In this document: positions 15,696 through 25,759 of the stretch, piece by piece | Layout of the letters: each line of letters begins with the position of its first letter | How positions within the stretch are numbered: position 1 is the first letter of the stretch | NCBI GenBank assembly: GCA_020352215.1 | Contig: CP070675.1 | Location: 1,779,890 to 1,839,220, forward strand | From: Phycisphaerales bacterium | Lineage (GTDB): Bacteria; Planctomycetota; Phycisphaerae; Sedimentisphaerales; Anaerobacaceae | Direction of reading: 5' to 3' | Length of the DNA: 59,331 nt | Made by a program: the position numbers and the translations under genes | Notes under the pieces: generated by a model | What the model saw: the letters and a program-made list of their open reading frames with translations, nothing else | Database searches by the model: none | What the model was told of the DNA's origin: nothing

Positions 15696-18600
15696 GTGAA
15701 CGTGAAGCACGCAACGATCATATTTGGTCTTATGTCTCTGTCACTGTTTGTTCCGGCTGAGAATGCCGCCGGGGGTGATTCCGCTGCCTTACGGATTGAC
15801 TTTACACAAACTGGAGACCCGGTAGAGGCCGGCTATGAAGGGTACTTCGCAGACCACGAGCAGGCCGCAACCTTTACCTCCCAGAGCTACAGCGCCTTCG
15901 GCACCAGGATTACCCTGACGCCGAGTTGGGCCGCAGGCGCGACGCCCCAGTGCATGCAGATGATCGACCGTAGCTCCAGTGGCAGGAATGGTTACACGGG
16001 CGCCCACGCCGATCTACTCAATGATTGGATAGGGACGGATAACCGCCAGCCCGGTGATCCGATGACGTTGACCATACAGGGGCTACCTGCGGGTACGTTC
16101 AACTGGATTTCCTATCACCACGACACCGACGACCAGACCGGCAGTTTCAATGCGACGGTCCACGATGCGCTCGGTTCAACCAAGATCAGAGGCATCGATA
16201 TTTCGCATTCCGAACAGGGTGCGGTCGGCCGGGTCGACGGTTTCGAGAACGTCACAAAATTGGCCACGACAATTGCCTCGAACGGAACGAGTGACATTAC
16301 CGTGGTATTTGACCTGACCTCCGGCACCAATCCCGTCTCTGTCGCCCTCTTTGTCATGAACGGTCTGGTCCTGGCAGTTAATGACCCCTGCTATAACTCA
16401 CCGCCAGCCGTTCAAGGACCGGACACCCTCTCTGTCTTTATCGGCGAGCCGACCGTCATCGACGTCACTGTGGTCGACGACGGGTTGCCCTATCTCGAGG
16501 GTTGTGATCCCGACCAGCCTGAAACGGGCACATCATACGAACTGCAGTACCAGTGGTCGCAGCAGAGTGGCCCCGCGCCGGTGGGAATAGATCCTGTATC
16601 GGCGGACGTGGAAGACCCAACAGTCACCTTCACCCAGGCCGGGACCTATGAATTGCTGCTGCAGGTTTCGGACGGCCCCGTCGGGCTCGGCGCCGAGGAC
16701 GGAAAGATTGGCGAGTTTCTCGTCACCGCAGAGGTCATCAAACCTTTCTACGGAGACATCGACCGCAACGAAATCGTTGACTTGCGGGATCTTCGCATCC
16801 TTGCGGACCAGTGGCTCGACTCTCCCGTCTGCCTCGACGGGCCGCACTGTGCAGACCTGGATTACAGTGGGAGCGTCACGGGCGATGACTTTGCCCTGTT
16901 GTCTTGGAACTGGCTTGTGACAACGACAAGAGTGGTGATCAATGAGTTCGTCGCTTCCAACGTCAAGAGTCTGACCGACGGCGATGGAAACACGTCCGAC
17001 TGGATCGAATTGTATAACCCCGACGCCAAACCAGTGTCCCTCAACGGCTGGCATCTAACAGACGATGCGGGCAATCTGCGCAAATGGACCTTCCCTGCCA
17101 CGGCTGTCGTGCCCGCCGAGGGATACCTGGTCGTTTTCGCCTCGGGCCAGGCAGCCGACGACTATGTCGACAGCAGGGGATATCTGCACACCAATTTCGC
17201 CCTCGACCGACAGGGAGAATACCTCGCTCTTGTCAATCCCGGCGGAGCAGCCGTACACCAGTTCGCGCCTTCATTTCCCCCTCAGGAAACCGACATCTCC
17301 TGCGGCATGTGGCATACCGTGTTCCGCTATTTCGCCGTGCCGACTCCGGGACAGGCAAACAAACAGGCATTCCTTGGTTATACGGCCAAGACTTCCCACA
17401 GCCATTCGCGGGGATTCTACGATGAGCCGTTTCTCTTGCGGATTTCCTGTGACACGCCGGGTGCTTTCATTCGATATACCTTGGATGGGTCGGAGCCTAC
17501 CGAACAGTACGGCACGATGTATGATCCCGATACGCCCATCCCCATTACGACGACAACGCACGTGCGGTCCGTCGCGATCAAGCCCGGCTACAGATTAGGG
17601 GATGTGACAACACACACCTATATCTTCGTCGACGACGTCGCCAAACAACCCGCCAATCCACCCGGCTGGCCAAGCGACTGGGGTTACAGCTCGGATGCCG
17701 GAGCCGTCGTCCCGGCCGATTACGAGATGGACCCGCGAGTTGTTAACAGTACCCTTCCGGGCTACTCTATCCGTGATGCCCTCCTCGATATCCCCACGGT
17801 GTCGATCTCGATGCTCCCCGACGACTTCATCAGTGACGCGACCGGCATCTACTCCAACTCCCAAAGCCGCTGGGAGCGCAAATGCTCGGTCGAGTATATC
17901 CTCCCCGACGGCACCGAGGGCTTTCAGCACGACTGTGAAATCGAAGTCCACGGCAATGCCAGCCGCCGCCCATATCGGATGCAGAAGCATTCCCTCCGCC
18001 TGACCTTCAGCTCACTATACGGGACCCCCAAGCTCAGGTACCCCCTCTTCCCCGAATCCGACGTGGAAGAATTCAACCAGCTCGTCCTCCGCGCCAGCTT
18101 CACTGATTCATGGGGCCTCGTCTCCTGGGGCGAGAGCCGCTACCGCCCGAATGACTCGCAGTACATCCGCGACGTTTGGATGAAGGAAAGCCTCGGCGAC
18201 ATGGGCCAACCCTCGAACCATGGCAACTTCGTGCACCTTTATGTGAACGGTCTCTACTTCGGTATCCACAACCTCACCGAACGTTTTCGTGAGGAATTGC
18301 TCGCCGACCGTCTCGGAGGTGAACCCGAGGATTGGGAAATCAACGAAGACCTCTCCAGTCCGGGTGGCCGTTGGAACGCCATGATGTCCATCAATCCGGC
18401 CACCTCCGGCGGATACGCCCAAATGAAGGACTACCTCGATGTGGAGAACTTCGCCGATTATATGCTTCTGCACTTTTACGCCGACGCCGAGGACTGGCCG
18501 CACCACAACGGCTATGCCGCCGCCAACGCCGTCAGCGGCGATGGCAGATTCCGCTTCTTCGTTTGGGACCAGGAGATTGTTCTGGACTACCACGGCCGCG

Positions 18601-21359
18601 CCGCCTCACGCATCGGCAGCAGCGGCGGAGCAGGGAGTGTCTTCCAGAAGATGCGTACCAGTGAGGAGTTCCGTCTTCTCTTCACCGACCGCGTGTACAA
18701 GCATTGCTACAATGACGGAGCCCTCAGCTCGAATGCCTCTCAGGGCCGTTATCTCAAAATCGCCAACTGGATCGACAAGGCCATCGTCGCCGAGTCCGCC
18801 CGTTGGGGTGACACCCAGATGAGCACTCCCTACGGCAACACGATCCGCCAGCCCAGTCCCCTTGACGACATCAACCACAACCTGTACCCGCCGGCCCCTC
18901 ATGGTCCCGACTACTACTTTACCCGCGAGGATTCCTGGGTCATCGAGCGAGACAACGTCATCAATAACTATATCCCGGCAATTCACGACTTGGCCAACTC
19001 CTACGCCCTTATCAACGTCCTGCGCGCCACAAACCTCTATCCCGACTTTGATCCCCCGGCGTTACATATCAATGGAGCGTATCAACATGGCGGTCATGTC
19101 TCACCTGGTGACGTGCTCACCATGACCAGTCCATCCGGCAAAATCTATTACGCAATCGACGGCAACGATGTCCGTATGCCGGCAGTTGTTGACTTCACGG
19201 GCACCACGCTGGTGAGCGAACACACCCGGAAGTGTGCGCTGGTGCCGAGCGGCGACATTGGAACCGGCTGGAGAACTGATCTGGATTTTGACGAGTCCGG
19301 CTGGACGTGCGCAAGCGGGGCGCCCGGCGGCGTCGGCTACGAAACCGGCTCCGGTTACCAATCCCTCATAAGCATCGATGTTCGGGCCGAGATGTACCTC
19401 GGCAACGCAAGCTGCTACATCCGAATTCCCTTCACTGTGGATGCAGGCAAGCTCGCAACCTTCAATTCCATGGTCCTGAAGGTTCGTTACGACGATGGCT
19501 TTATCGCCTATCTCAACGGCGGCAAGATCGAAGAGGCAAATCCGCCAACCTCCACTCCCCAGTGGAACTCAATCGCCGCCGGCTCACATGGTGACCCTGC
19601 AAATCTTGACAGTTTCAACGTCACCGATGATCTCGGCCTGTTGCAGCCGGGTGACAACCTCCTGGCTATTCACGGCCTGAACACATCTCAGCGTAGTTCA
19701 GATTTTCTCATATCGGCGGAGCTCGTCGCAGGCCAGAGCACAGCAACATCCGAACTCATATCAGACAGCGCCATCGAATACTCTGCGCCGGTACAACTTT
19801 ACGAGAGCACCCATATCAAGGCACGAGTGCTCAGAGGAACCGAGTGGAGTGCACTCAACGAGACGATCTATGCGGTCGGCCCGGTGGCGGAGAGCCTGCG
19901 GATAACCGAGATCATGTACCATCCGCCGGATACGGGCGACCCGGACGATCCCAACGAGGAGTTTATCGAGCTGAAGAATATTGGGACGGAGTTAATAGAC
20001 CTGAATCTTGTCCGATTCACCAACGGTGTCGATTTCACCTTCCCTCGCTGGGAGCTTGGCGAAGGCGAGTATGTGCTGGTGGTACAGGACCAGGCAGCTT
20101 TCGAGGCCCAGTATCCAGGCCTATCCGGTATCACCGCCGGTCAGTATACCGGCAGCCTCCAAAACAATGGCGAGCGTATTAAGCTGGCCGATGCAGCGGG
20201 CACGGTCATCCACAACTTTAGGTACGAGGACGGCTGTTACGATCTCACGGATGGACTGGGTTTCTCGCTGACGATCAAAGACCCCGCCGCAACTGATCCG
20301 AACTCGTGGGACAACAAAGCTGGGTGGCGTCCGAGCGGCAATATCGGCGGCTCGCCCGGGTGGGATGACAGCGGAGACGTTCCTGCACTGGGTAGCGTGA
20401 AGATTAACGAGCTTCTGGCGCATTCACACGCCCAGGCCTCCGACTGGATAGAGTTGCACAATACTACCGGCAGCCCGATTCACATTGGCGGCTGGTTCCT
20501 CAGTGACGACAACGTGGATTTTATGAAATACGAGATAGCCGACGGGACGTGGATCGACCCATGCGATTACGTTGTTTTCTATGAGAATCTGCACTTCGGC
20601 AACATAGCCGATCCCGGCTGTCATGTTCCGTTCGCCTTAAGCGAGAATGGTGAGACCTTGTATTTGCACTCCGGCCGCGATGGCGTGTTGACCGGCTATA
20701 GCGAGGAGGAAACCTTTGGCGCTTCAGCGACCGGGATAGCGTTTGGCCGGTACAAAAAGAGCGGCGGTACATATAATTTTGTCGCTATGAGCGCCAATAC
20801 CCCAGGCTTCACTAATGCTTATCCAAAGGTCGGGCCCATCGTAATAACTGAGATCATGTACAACTCGGAGTCCGGCGATCAAGACGAAGAATACATCGAG
20901 ATGCTCAACATTAGTGGCTCTTCGGTCGTGCTGTACGACTATGTAACAGCCCAGCCGTGGAAGTTCACCGATGGTATCGAGCTTACGTTCCCGACCAATC
21001 CGGTCGTGACCGTGCCCGCCGGCGGGTATGTGCTGGCCGTGAAGGACTTGGCAGCATTTACCTTGAGATACGGCAGCACGCCCTCCGGAGTTCAGGTTTT
21101 CGAATATGACGACGGCAGGCTCGACAATGGGGGAGAGAAGCTGGAAATCGGCATGCCGGGTGACATCGATACGGCAGGTGTGCGTCAGTATATCCGGATC
21201 GACAGAGTGAACTACAGCGACGGTTCTCATCCGATAGGTACCGATCCCTGGCCGAGTGCTGCCGACGGCGGCGGCCAGAGCCTAAACCGCAAAGTCCCGA
21301 GCGACTACGGCAACGACGTAGCCAACTGGCAGGCGGGAATACCTAGCCCCGGACAATGA
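15696..21359 (+). CDS. Giant secreted CotH-kinase-like / lamin-tail-domain protein
   Basis: 1887 residues with a signal peptide ending near 26. Order: uncharacterised domain (about 28-230) like that of the two secreted proteins at 11.5-14 kb; PKD/Ig-like (231-345); dockerin-like linker (YGDIDRNEIVDLRDLRILAD, about 352-410); lamin-tail domain (about 414-530); chitobiase-C-like segment (570-650); CotH-type domain (about 699-1100, with VHGNASRRPYRMQKHSLRL and FRFFVWDQE); a second chitobiase-like piece; a carbohydrate-binding-like domain (1180-1330); then three more lamin-tail domains starting near 1398, 1565 and 1712. Architectures like this are common in planctomycetes, but substrates are unknown. 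CotH proteins can be atypical protein kinases. Start is GTG 15696 or GTG 15702. It stands alone on its strand. Confidence 0.9.
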   Translation: MNVKHATIIFGLMSLSLFVPAENAAGGDSAALRIDFTQTGDPVEAGYEGYFADHEQAATFTSQSYSAFGTRITLTPSWAAGATPQCMQMIDRSSSGRNGYTGAHADLLNDWIGTDNRQPGDPMTLTIQGLPAGTFNWISYHHDTDDQTGSFNATVHDALGSTKIRGIDISHSEQGAVGRVDGFENVTKLATTIASNGTSDITVVFDLTSGTNPVSVALFVMNGLVLAVNDPCYNSPPAVQGPDTLSVFIGEPTVIDVTVVDDGLPYLEGCDPDQPETGTSYELQYQWSQQSGPAPVGIDPVSADVEDPTVTFTQAGTYELLLQVSDGPVGLGAEDGKIGEFLVTAEVIKPFYGDIDRNEIVDLRDLRILADQWLDSPVCLDGPHCADLDYSGSVTGDDFALLSWNWLVTTTRVVINEFVASNVKSLTDGDGNTSDWIELYNPDAKPVSLNGWHLTDDAGNLRKWTFPATAVVPAEGYLVVFASGQAADDYVDSRGYLHTNFALDRQGEYLALVNPGGAAVHQFAPSFPPQETDISCGMWHTVFRYFAVPTPGQANKQAFLGYTAKTSHSHSRGFYDEPFLLRISCDTPGAFIRYTLDGSEPTEQYGTMYDPDTPIPITTTTHVRSVAIKPGYRLGDVTTHTYIFVDDVAKQPANPPGWPSDWGYSSDAGAVVPADYEMDPRVVNSTLPGYSIRDALLDIPTVSISMLPDDFISDATGIYSNSQSRWERKCSVEYILPDGTEGFQHDCEIEVHGNASRRPYRMQKHSLRLTFSSLYGTPKLRYPLFPESDVEEFNQLVLRASFTDSWGLVSWGESRYRPNDSQYIRDVWMKESLGDMGQPSNHGNFVHLYVNGLYFGIHNLTERFREELLADRLGGEPEDWEINEDLSSPGGRWNAMMSINPATSGGYAQMKDYLDVENFADYMLLHFYADAEDWPHHNGYAAANAVSGDGRFRFFVWDQEIVLDYHGRAASRIGSSGGAGSVFQKMRTSEEFRLLFTDRVYKHCYNDGALSSNASQGRYLKIANWIDKAIVAESARWGDTQMSTPYGNTIRQPSPLDDINHNLYPPAPHGPDYYFTREDSWVIERDNVINNYIPAIHDLANSYALINVLRATNLYPDFDPPALHINGAYQHGGHVSPGDVLTMTSPSGKIYYAIDGNDVRMPAVVDFTGTTLVSEHTRKCALVPSGDIGTGWRTDLDFDESGWTCASGAPGGVGYETGSGYQSLISIDVRAEMYLGNASCYIRIPFTVDAGKLATFNSMVLKVRYDDGFIAYLNGGKIEEANPPTSTPQWNSIAAGSHGDPANLDSFNVTDDLGLLQPGDNLLAIHGLNTSQRSSDFLISAELVAGQSTATSELISDSAIEYSAPVQLYESTHIKARVLRGTEWSALNETIYAVGPVAESLRITEIMYHPPDTGDPDDPNEEFIELKNIGTELIDLNLVRFTNGVDFTFPRWELGEGEYVLVVQDQAAFEAQYPGLSGITAGQYTGSLQNNGERIKLADAAGTVIHNFRYEDGCYDLTDGLGFSLTIKDPAATDPNSWDNKAGWRPSGNIGGSPGWDDSGDVPALGSVKINELLAHSHAQASDWIELHNTTGSPIHIGGWFLSDDNVDFMKYEIADGTWIDPCDYVVFYENLHFGNIADPGCHVPFALSENGETLYLHSGRDGVLTGYSEEETFGASATGIAFGRYKKSGGTYNFVAMSANTPGFTNAYPKVGPIVITEIMYNSESGDQDEEYIEMLNISGSSVVLYDYVTAQPWKFTDGIELTFPTNPVVTVPAGGYVLAVKDLAAFTLRYGSTPSGVQVFEYDDGRLDNGGEKLEIGMPGDIDTAGVRQYIRIDRVNYSDGSHPIGTDPWPSAADGGGQSLNRKVPSDYGNDVANWQAGIPSPGQ

Positions 21360-22071
21360 GATACTGCGGCACAAGCGCTTCTTGACTATGGTGTCATCCT
21401 GCCCTCACCAATTCCCGGTCGACTCCCAACCGTCCAATGTAATCAAGGGTTTCGAGGAAGTACTGGTCGGCCAATTCCTCAATCAGCTGAATTCCAGCCG
21501 ATGTCTGCGTCCCAAAGCTCCGCAGTAATTCAGGTCACCCGGGGGTCCTCCATCAAAACCTATCATTAGCCAGCACAACTCATCGAAAAATGTAGCCCAC
21601 CCCTATAATTCCCAGGTTAGGTCACAACACTACGCCAATAGTCATTCGGGTTTTACTGTTCGGTTCCAGTTGGGATCAATTCTTTCGAGAGCCACGCGGG
21701 CTTGTAAACTGCTCTTCGTGCAGATTGACCTGTGCGCAGCCGAGCGCCGGCCACCACCACAATCAAGTGAAATCGTGTCTTCGTAACCATAATCTCCATT
21801 CACCTTGCGAGATGCAGCCCATTCTACCGCATCTTCTTTCACGCCATAAGCGAATTGCCGGCTTTCCCAGTCGGTCGTCGGTCTGTCTTGTTATTTTAGT
21901 TCTCTGCTGCTGTGCTCCTCCGTAATAGGAGACTAACAGAAACCTTCCCGTGTAACACAATTGTAATACACTGGTAACGAAACGGTGGAAAGAGAGAAGT
22001 ATGTTCTGGAACGTTCTTGTGGCCGCAATGGGCGAATTAAAGTCCTTGGCGCATGCGGATTCGAAGGTTGT
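21360..22071. other. Gene-free region with coding-like remnants
   Basis: No intact gene was recognised. On the minus strand around 21397-21605, short frames with protein-like composition occur: ATFFDELCWLMIGFDGGPPG, then in the next frame ELLRSFGTQTSAGIQLIEEL leading to a stop near 21397. They would join if one C were restored near 21535. This may be a decayed gene end, but I do not recognise the family. A 66-codon minus frame at 21642-21842 is unsupported. Confidence 0.3.
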
Positions 22072-22100
22072 TTGACATAGGTATGTCCGCTGGATAGCAT
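22072..22100 (+). promoter_or_regulatory. Promoter of the ABC exporter operon with overlapping palindrome
   Basis: TTGACA (22072-22077), 17 bases, TAGCAT (22095-22100). The palindrome GACATAGGTATGTC (22074-22087) overlaps the -35 box and spacer, a typical position for a repressor site. The leader to the adaptor ATG is about 80 bases. Confidence 0.5.
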
Positions 22101-22188
22101 TACACGTTAAACGTACTTTGGAAAGAAGGAATGTCTTTCTCATTTCTTCTTCTCGAACACTGAACTCTTTCAGGGAGGTAAGTGACTT

Positions 22189-23274
22189 ATGAGAGTTTGG
22201 AAATGGCTTCTTGTCTTAGCAGCGATCGCCGTAGTGATTGTCGCCGCGCTCAAATGTCTTCGTGGTAGTGGGCAGCCGGATATCCGTTGGGTCGAAGTCA
22301 CCCGCGGAGCCATTGAAAAGCAGGCCGTGGCCACCGGTACGATCGGCCCGGAATTTGAGGTAACGGTGAAGCCTCAGATCTCTGGCATCGTCAGCCAGGT
22401 CTTCAGGCGCATGGGCGAGAAGGTGGCGGCAGGTGAGCCTCTTGTGAAGATCAAGCCCAATCCCACACCCTTCGATTCGGTGGCAGCCAAACGGGGTGTG
22501 GAAGCAGCGAAATTGAATGAAGAACGAGCCATCGAGTTTAGGGAAGGTGAGAACCTGGCTGCGAGGCTGATGGGTGTGATGATGGGGGAGAAGGAGATGC
22601 AGCGTCAGTACGAGCAGGCCCGCCTGGGTCGGGTACGGGCGGAAGAACAGCTTGCGCTGCTCAAGCAGGGAAAGGTCATCATGGACGATGAGGTGATCGA
22701 TTCTGTGGTGACTTCTCCAATCGAGGGTTACATTCTCGAGCGGCGCGTCAACGTGGGTGACCCGGTGGATGCTTTGGGTTCCCAGGGCGGCGGGACAGTC
22801 CTGTGCGTTCTGGCGGACATGGATACGCTTGTTTTTCGAGGAACGGTCGATGAGATTGACGTGGGCCGTCTTACCGAAGGACTGGAGGCCCGGATTCAGG
22901 TGGGAGCATTGCCAAATTGTCTGCTCAAGGGCAGACTCGAAGAGATAAGCCTCAAGGCCCGACAGAGGGACAGTGCCACTGTTTTCGAAGTGCGCCTTTC
23001 TCTCGAAAAGGCCGAGGACGTCGTGCTGCGGGCAGGATACTCAGCCACGGCCAACATCCTGGTTCAGAAGAAAGAGGATATCCTGCTTCTGCCTGAGCGG
23101 GTCATCGAGCGAAGGAATGGTGTGGGTTTTGTCCAGGTTGTTCTGGAGAAAGCTGAAGGTGCCGAAACGAGGGAAGTCAAGACGGGATTGAGTGACGGAT
23201 TGATGACGGAAATTGTCTCAGGGTTGGAGGAGGGCGACCGCGTGCTTGAGCGGACCTATGAGGAGATAGAATAA
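22189..23274 (+). CDS. MacA/HlyD-type periplasmic adaptor (membrane fusion protein)
   Basis: 361 residues. One N-terminal membrane anchor (WKWLLVLAAIAVVIVAAL), a first lipoyl/barrel-sandwich half (VTVKPQISGIVSQVF, GEKVAAGEPLVKI), a helical hairpin (about 95-165), the second lipoyl half (VVTSPIEGYILERRVNVGDP), then beta-barrel and membrane-proximal domains. Such proteins join an inner-membrane ABC transporter to an outer-membrane channel. It is the first gene of a four-gene operon and its stop overlaps the next start by one base (TAATG). A GGGAGG-type ribosome-binding site precedes the start. No channel gene is present in this operon. Substrate unknown; MacAB-like systems export peptides, lipids or macrolides. 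Confidence 0.93.
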   Translation: MRVWKWLLVLAAIAVVIVAALKCLRGSGQPDIRWVEVTRGAIEKQAVATGTIGPEFEVTVKPQISGIVSQVFRRMGEKVAAGEPLVKIKPNPTPFDSVAAKRGVEAAKLNEERAIEFREGENLAARLMGVMMGEKEMQRQYEQARLGRVRAEEQLALLKQGKVIMDDEVIDSVVTSPIEGYILERRVNVGDPVDALGSQGGGTVLCVLADMDTLVFRGTVDEIDVGRLTEGLEARIQVGALPNCLLKGRLEEISLKARQRDSATVFEVRLSLEKAEDVVLRAGYSATANILVQKKEDILLLPERVIERRNGVGFVQVVLEKAEGAETREVKTGLSDGLMTEIVSGLEEGDRVLERTYEEIE

Positions 23275-24518
23275 TGAGGCTCCTGCCGTCATTGGTTCTT
23301 TTTGCCAGAGACTTGCGGACACAGAAGCTGCGTACCTTCTTTGCCTTACTTGGCATCACCTGGGGAACGGCGGCTGTGGTGCTACTACTTGCGTTTGGTG
23401 TGGGCTTAAGGCGCTTCCAATCTCGACGTCTGCATGGTGTCGGAGATGGTATAGTCGTAGCCTGGCCTCTGAAGACCAGTTTACCATTTGAGGGCTTGCC
23501 GAAAGGCCGCCCAATTCGCCTGAGAGTTGACGACGTCCTGAAGCTGGCCTCCGAAATCCCCGAGCTTGAGGCGGTCTGCCCTGAGCTCAGCTTGTGGGAT
23601 CAGCCGATGGTTTACGGCGGTCGCAATGATCGGGCTTATGTTGGGGGCGTCTATCCTTGTTTTGGTAATCTGCGTTATATCTACCCGCAGTCCGGCGGGC
23701 GTTTTCTTAACGAGAAGGATATTGAGCAGCGACAGCGAGTCATCTTTATCGGCGACGGCATAAAGAAAGAGCTTTTCGGTGACGGCGAAGCGGTTGGCGA
23801 AACAGTATTTATTCGGGGTACAGGCTTTATCGTTATTGGCGTGTTGCAACCCAAGTTACAAAGCAGCTCTTATGGCAGCGGGCCGGACGACCGAATCGCC
23901 TATATCCCCGCTTCCACGATGACCTCTGTTTTCGGGCAGCGCGATGTGAACAACTTTGTCTACCGCGCCAAGGACCCCCGGCAGCAAGCCTTTGTGACGC
24001 GGAGAGTCTATCAGGTTTTGGCACGAATCTGCGGATTCGATCCTGCCGATACCGAGACTCTATTTCTCTGGGACGCATCTGAAACAAACAAGTTTATCTT
24101 CTACTTCTTCCTTGGCTTCAACACATTGTTGGGGCTGTGCGGTGTATTCACGTTGCTGGTAGGCGGCATCGCCGTGGCGAATATCATGTATCTGCTCGTC
24201 GGGCAGAAGACCAGTGAGATCGGAATCCAGATCGCCGTAGGTGCCAAGCGACGTCACATCCTCACGCAGTTTTTGTTACAGGCCCTCGTGCTTGTGGCTG
24301 CCGGTGGTGTGGCTGGTTTGCTGATTTCCTGGGGCCTGACATACATTCTCGGCGTTGTGCCAGTGCCCGAGGAGCTTGGCGTCCCGGAGATGTCTCCAAT
24401 TGTCTGCCTTGTTACCGTGGTCTTGCTCGGAGGAATCGGTTTGTTGGCCGGTTATTTTCCCGCAAGGCGGGCGGCGTCCCTGGACCCCGTCCGCTCTCTG
24501 GGGTTTGGAGGCCTATGA
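23274..24518 (+). CDS. MacB/FtsX-type ABC transporter permease 1
   Basis: 414 residues. A first membrane helix near 15-40 is followed by a large periplasmic MacB-type domain (about 45-270) and three C-terminal helices (about 277-300, 333-360, 378-398). It ends in PARRAASLDPVRSLGFGGL, close to the FtsX-family pattern (PARRAA-x-x-DP-x-x-AL). Unlike MacB itself it has no fused ATPase; that is encoded separately at 25760. It is translationally coupled to both neighbours (1-base overlap upstream, ATGA overlap downstream). With the second permease it probably forms a heterodimer that transmits ATP-driven movement to the periplasm. Confidence 0.93.
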   Translation: MRLLPSLVLFARDLRTQKLRTFFALLGITWGTAAVVLLLAFGVGLRRFQSRRLHGVGDGIVVAWPLKTSLPFEGLPKGRPIRLRVDDVLKLASEIPELEAVCPELSLWDQPMVYGGRNDRAYVGGVYPCFGNLRYIYPQSGGRFLNEKDIEQRQRVIFIGDGIKKELFGDGEAVGETVFIRGTGFIVIGVLQPKLQSSSYGSGPDDRIAYIPASTMTSVFGQRDVNNFVYRAKDPRQQAFVTRRVYQVLARICGFDPADTETLFLWDASETNKFIFYFFLGFNTLLGLCGVFTLLVGGIAVANIMYLLVGQKTSEIGIQIAVGAKRRHILTQFLLQALVLVAAGGVAGLLISWGLTYILGVVPVPEELGVPEMSPIVCLVTVVLLGGIGLLAGYFPARRAASLDPVRSLGFGGL

Positions 24519-25753
24519 GTTCGGTATCGCACCTAATACGACAGCTCAAGCAAGACAGAATCAGAATTGCCCTGACTCTCTTCGGCATCGTCTGGGGCAC
24601 CGTGAGCATTACGGTCTTATCGGCCTTGGGAGAGAGTGTGCATCGAGCACTTCTGAAGGGACAGAAAGGACAGGGCGACGGTTTAGTCCGTGTAGCCGGG
24701 GGTGTGACATCACGACCCTATGCCGGGTATCCAAGGGGCAGGTGGATTGGCTTCATCCGGCGGGATGGCCAGCTCATCCGCGACAAGGTGCCTGAAGCGG
24801 AACTCGTGTGCGCCGAATTCGGCGCCCCGTTTCGAGAGGTAGCATGGAGGGGACGTGTCATAAATGTGCAGATGTTGGGAGTGGAACCGGCTTACCGTGA
24901 TCTGCGCAGCTGTTTTCCGCAGGAAGGGGGACGCTTCATCAACGACTTGGATATGCGCCAGCGCCGGCGGGTCGCATTTTTGGGTAACGATATCAAAGAG
25001 AAGCTCTTTGGCGAGGCGTCCGCGGTCGGACAGACCGTGCGAATCATGAACCTGCCGTTTACAGTCATCGGGGTGCTGCGGCCCAAGTTGCAGCTGAGTT
25101 CCTATTTCACGCTCGATAAGAGCGCGGTCTTCATCCCTGCTTCGACCTTCGAGAGCCTGATCGGATGGCGACACGTCAGCGGGATTCTCTATCGACCGAA
25201 AGACCCAGCTACCGGCCAGAAAACGAACGCTACTGTGAGGACGCTTTTGGCCGCCCGGCACGGGTGTGACCCAAACGACTCTCGCGTGTGGAATGTCTAC
25301 AATACACAAGAACTTGTCGACATCCTCAATGACGTGGGTTTTGGGATGCGGGTGTTTATGTTCCTGATCGGGGCACTGACGCTCATAGTGGCCGGCGTGG
25401 GTGTGGCGAATATCATGTTCGTGCTGGTCCAGGACAGCACGCGCCAGATCGGGATTAAGATGGCGGTCGGAGCAAAGCCGAGGCAGATCCTGCGGCAATA
25501 CCTTCTCGAAGGTTTCGCGCTCGTGCTTCTCGGTGGCGTGATCGGGCTGTTGGTTTCATGGGCCGTGCTATGGCTCATCCGTCAAATTCCCATGGATCAA
25601 GAGGGGCTGGCGTATCTCGGCCGGCCGGAGCTCTCGCCGGTCACGGCGCTGACTGTCTCTTCAGTATTGGCGTTGATCGCTCTGGCGGCCGGGTTCTTCC
25701 CGGCACGTCGCGCTGCCTCCGTTGATCCCGTCGAAGCCTTGCGATACGAGTAG
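24515..25753 (+). CDS. MacB/FtsX-type ABC transporter permease 2
   Basis: 412 residues, a paralog of the preceding permease with the same layout: helix near 18-38, periplasmic domain with the shared pattern RQRRRVAFLGNDIKEKLFGE, and three C-terminal helices, ending PARRAASVDPVEALRYE. Its start overlaps the upstream stop by four bases (ATGA). The ATPase gene begins six bases after its stop. Two different permease genes suggest an obligate heterodimer, as in LolCE-type transporters, rather than the MacB homodimer. The presence of a MacA-type adaptor points to efflux rather than lipoprotein sorting. Confidence 0.93.
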   Translation: MSSVSHLIRQLKQDRIRIALTLFGIVWGTVSITVLSALGESVHRALLKGQKGQGDGLVRVAGGVTSRPYAGYPRGRWIGFIRRDGQLIRDKVPEAELVCAEFGAPFREVAWRGRVINVQMLGVEPAYRDLRSCFPQEGGRFINDLDMRQRRRVAFLGNDIKEKLFGEASAVGQTVRIMNLPFTVIGVLRPKLQLSSYFTLDKSAVFIPASTFESLIGWRHVSGILYRPKDPATGQKTNATVRTLLAARHGCDPNDSRVWNVYNTQELVDILNDVGFGMRVFMFLIGALTLIVAGVGVANIMFVLVQDSTRQIGIKMAVGAKPRQILRQYLLEGFALVLLGGVIGLLVSWAVLWLIRQIPMDQEGLAYLGRPELSPVTALTVSSVLALIALAAGFFPARRAASVDPVEALRYE

Positions 25754-25759
25754 ACAAAC

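Noticed and set aside
24710-25498. 262-codon minus-strand open frame
   Set aside because: Shadow of the second permease. It is rich in His and Arg with no motifs.
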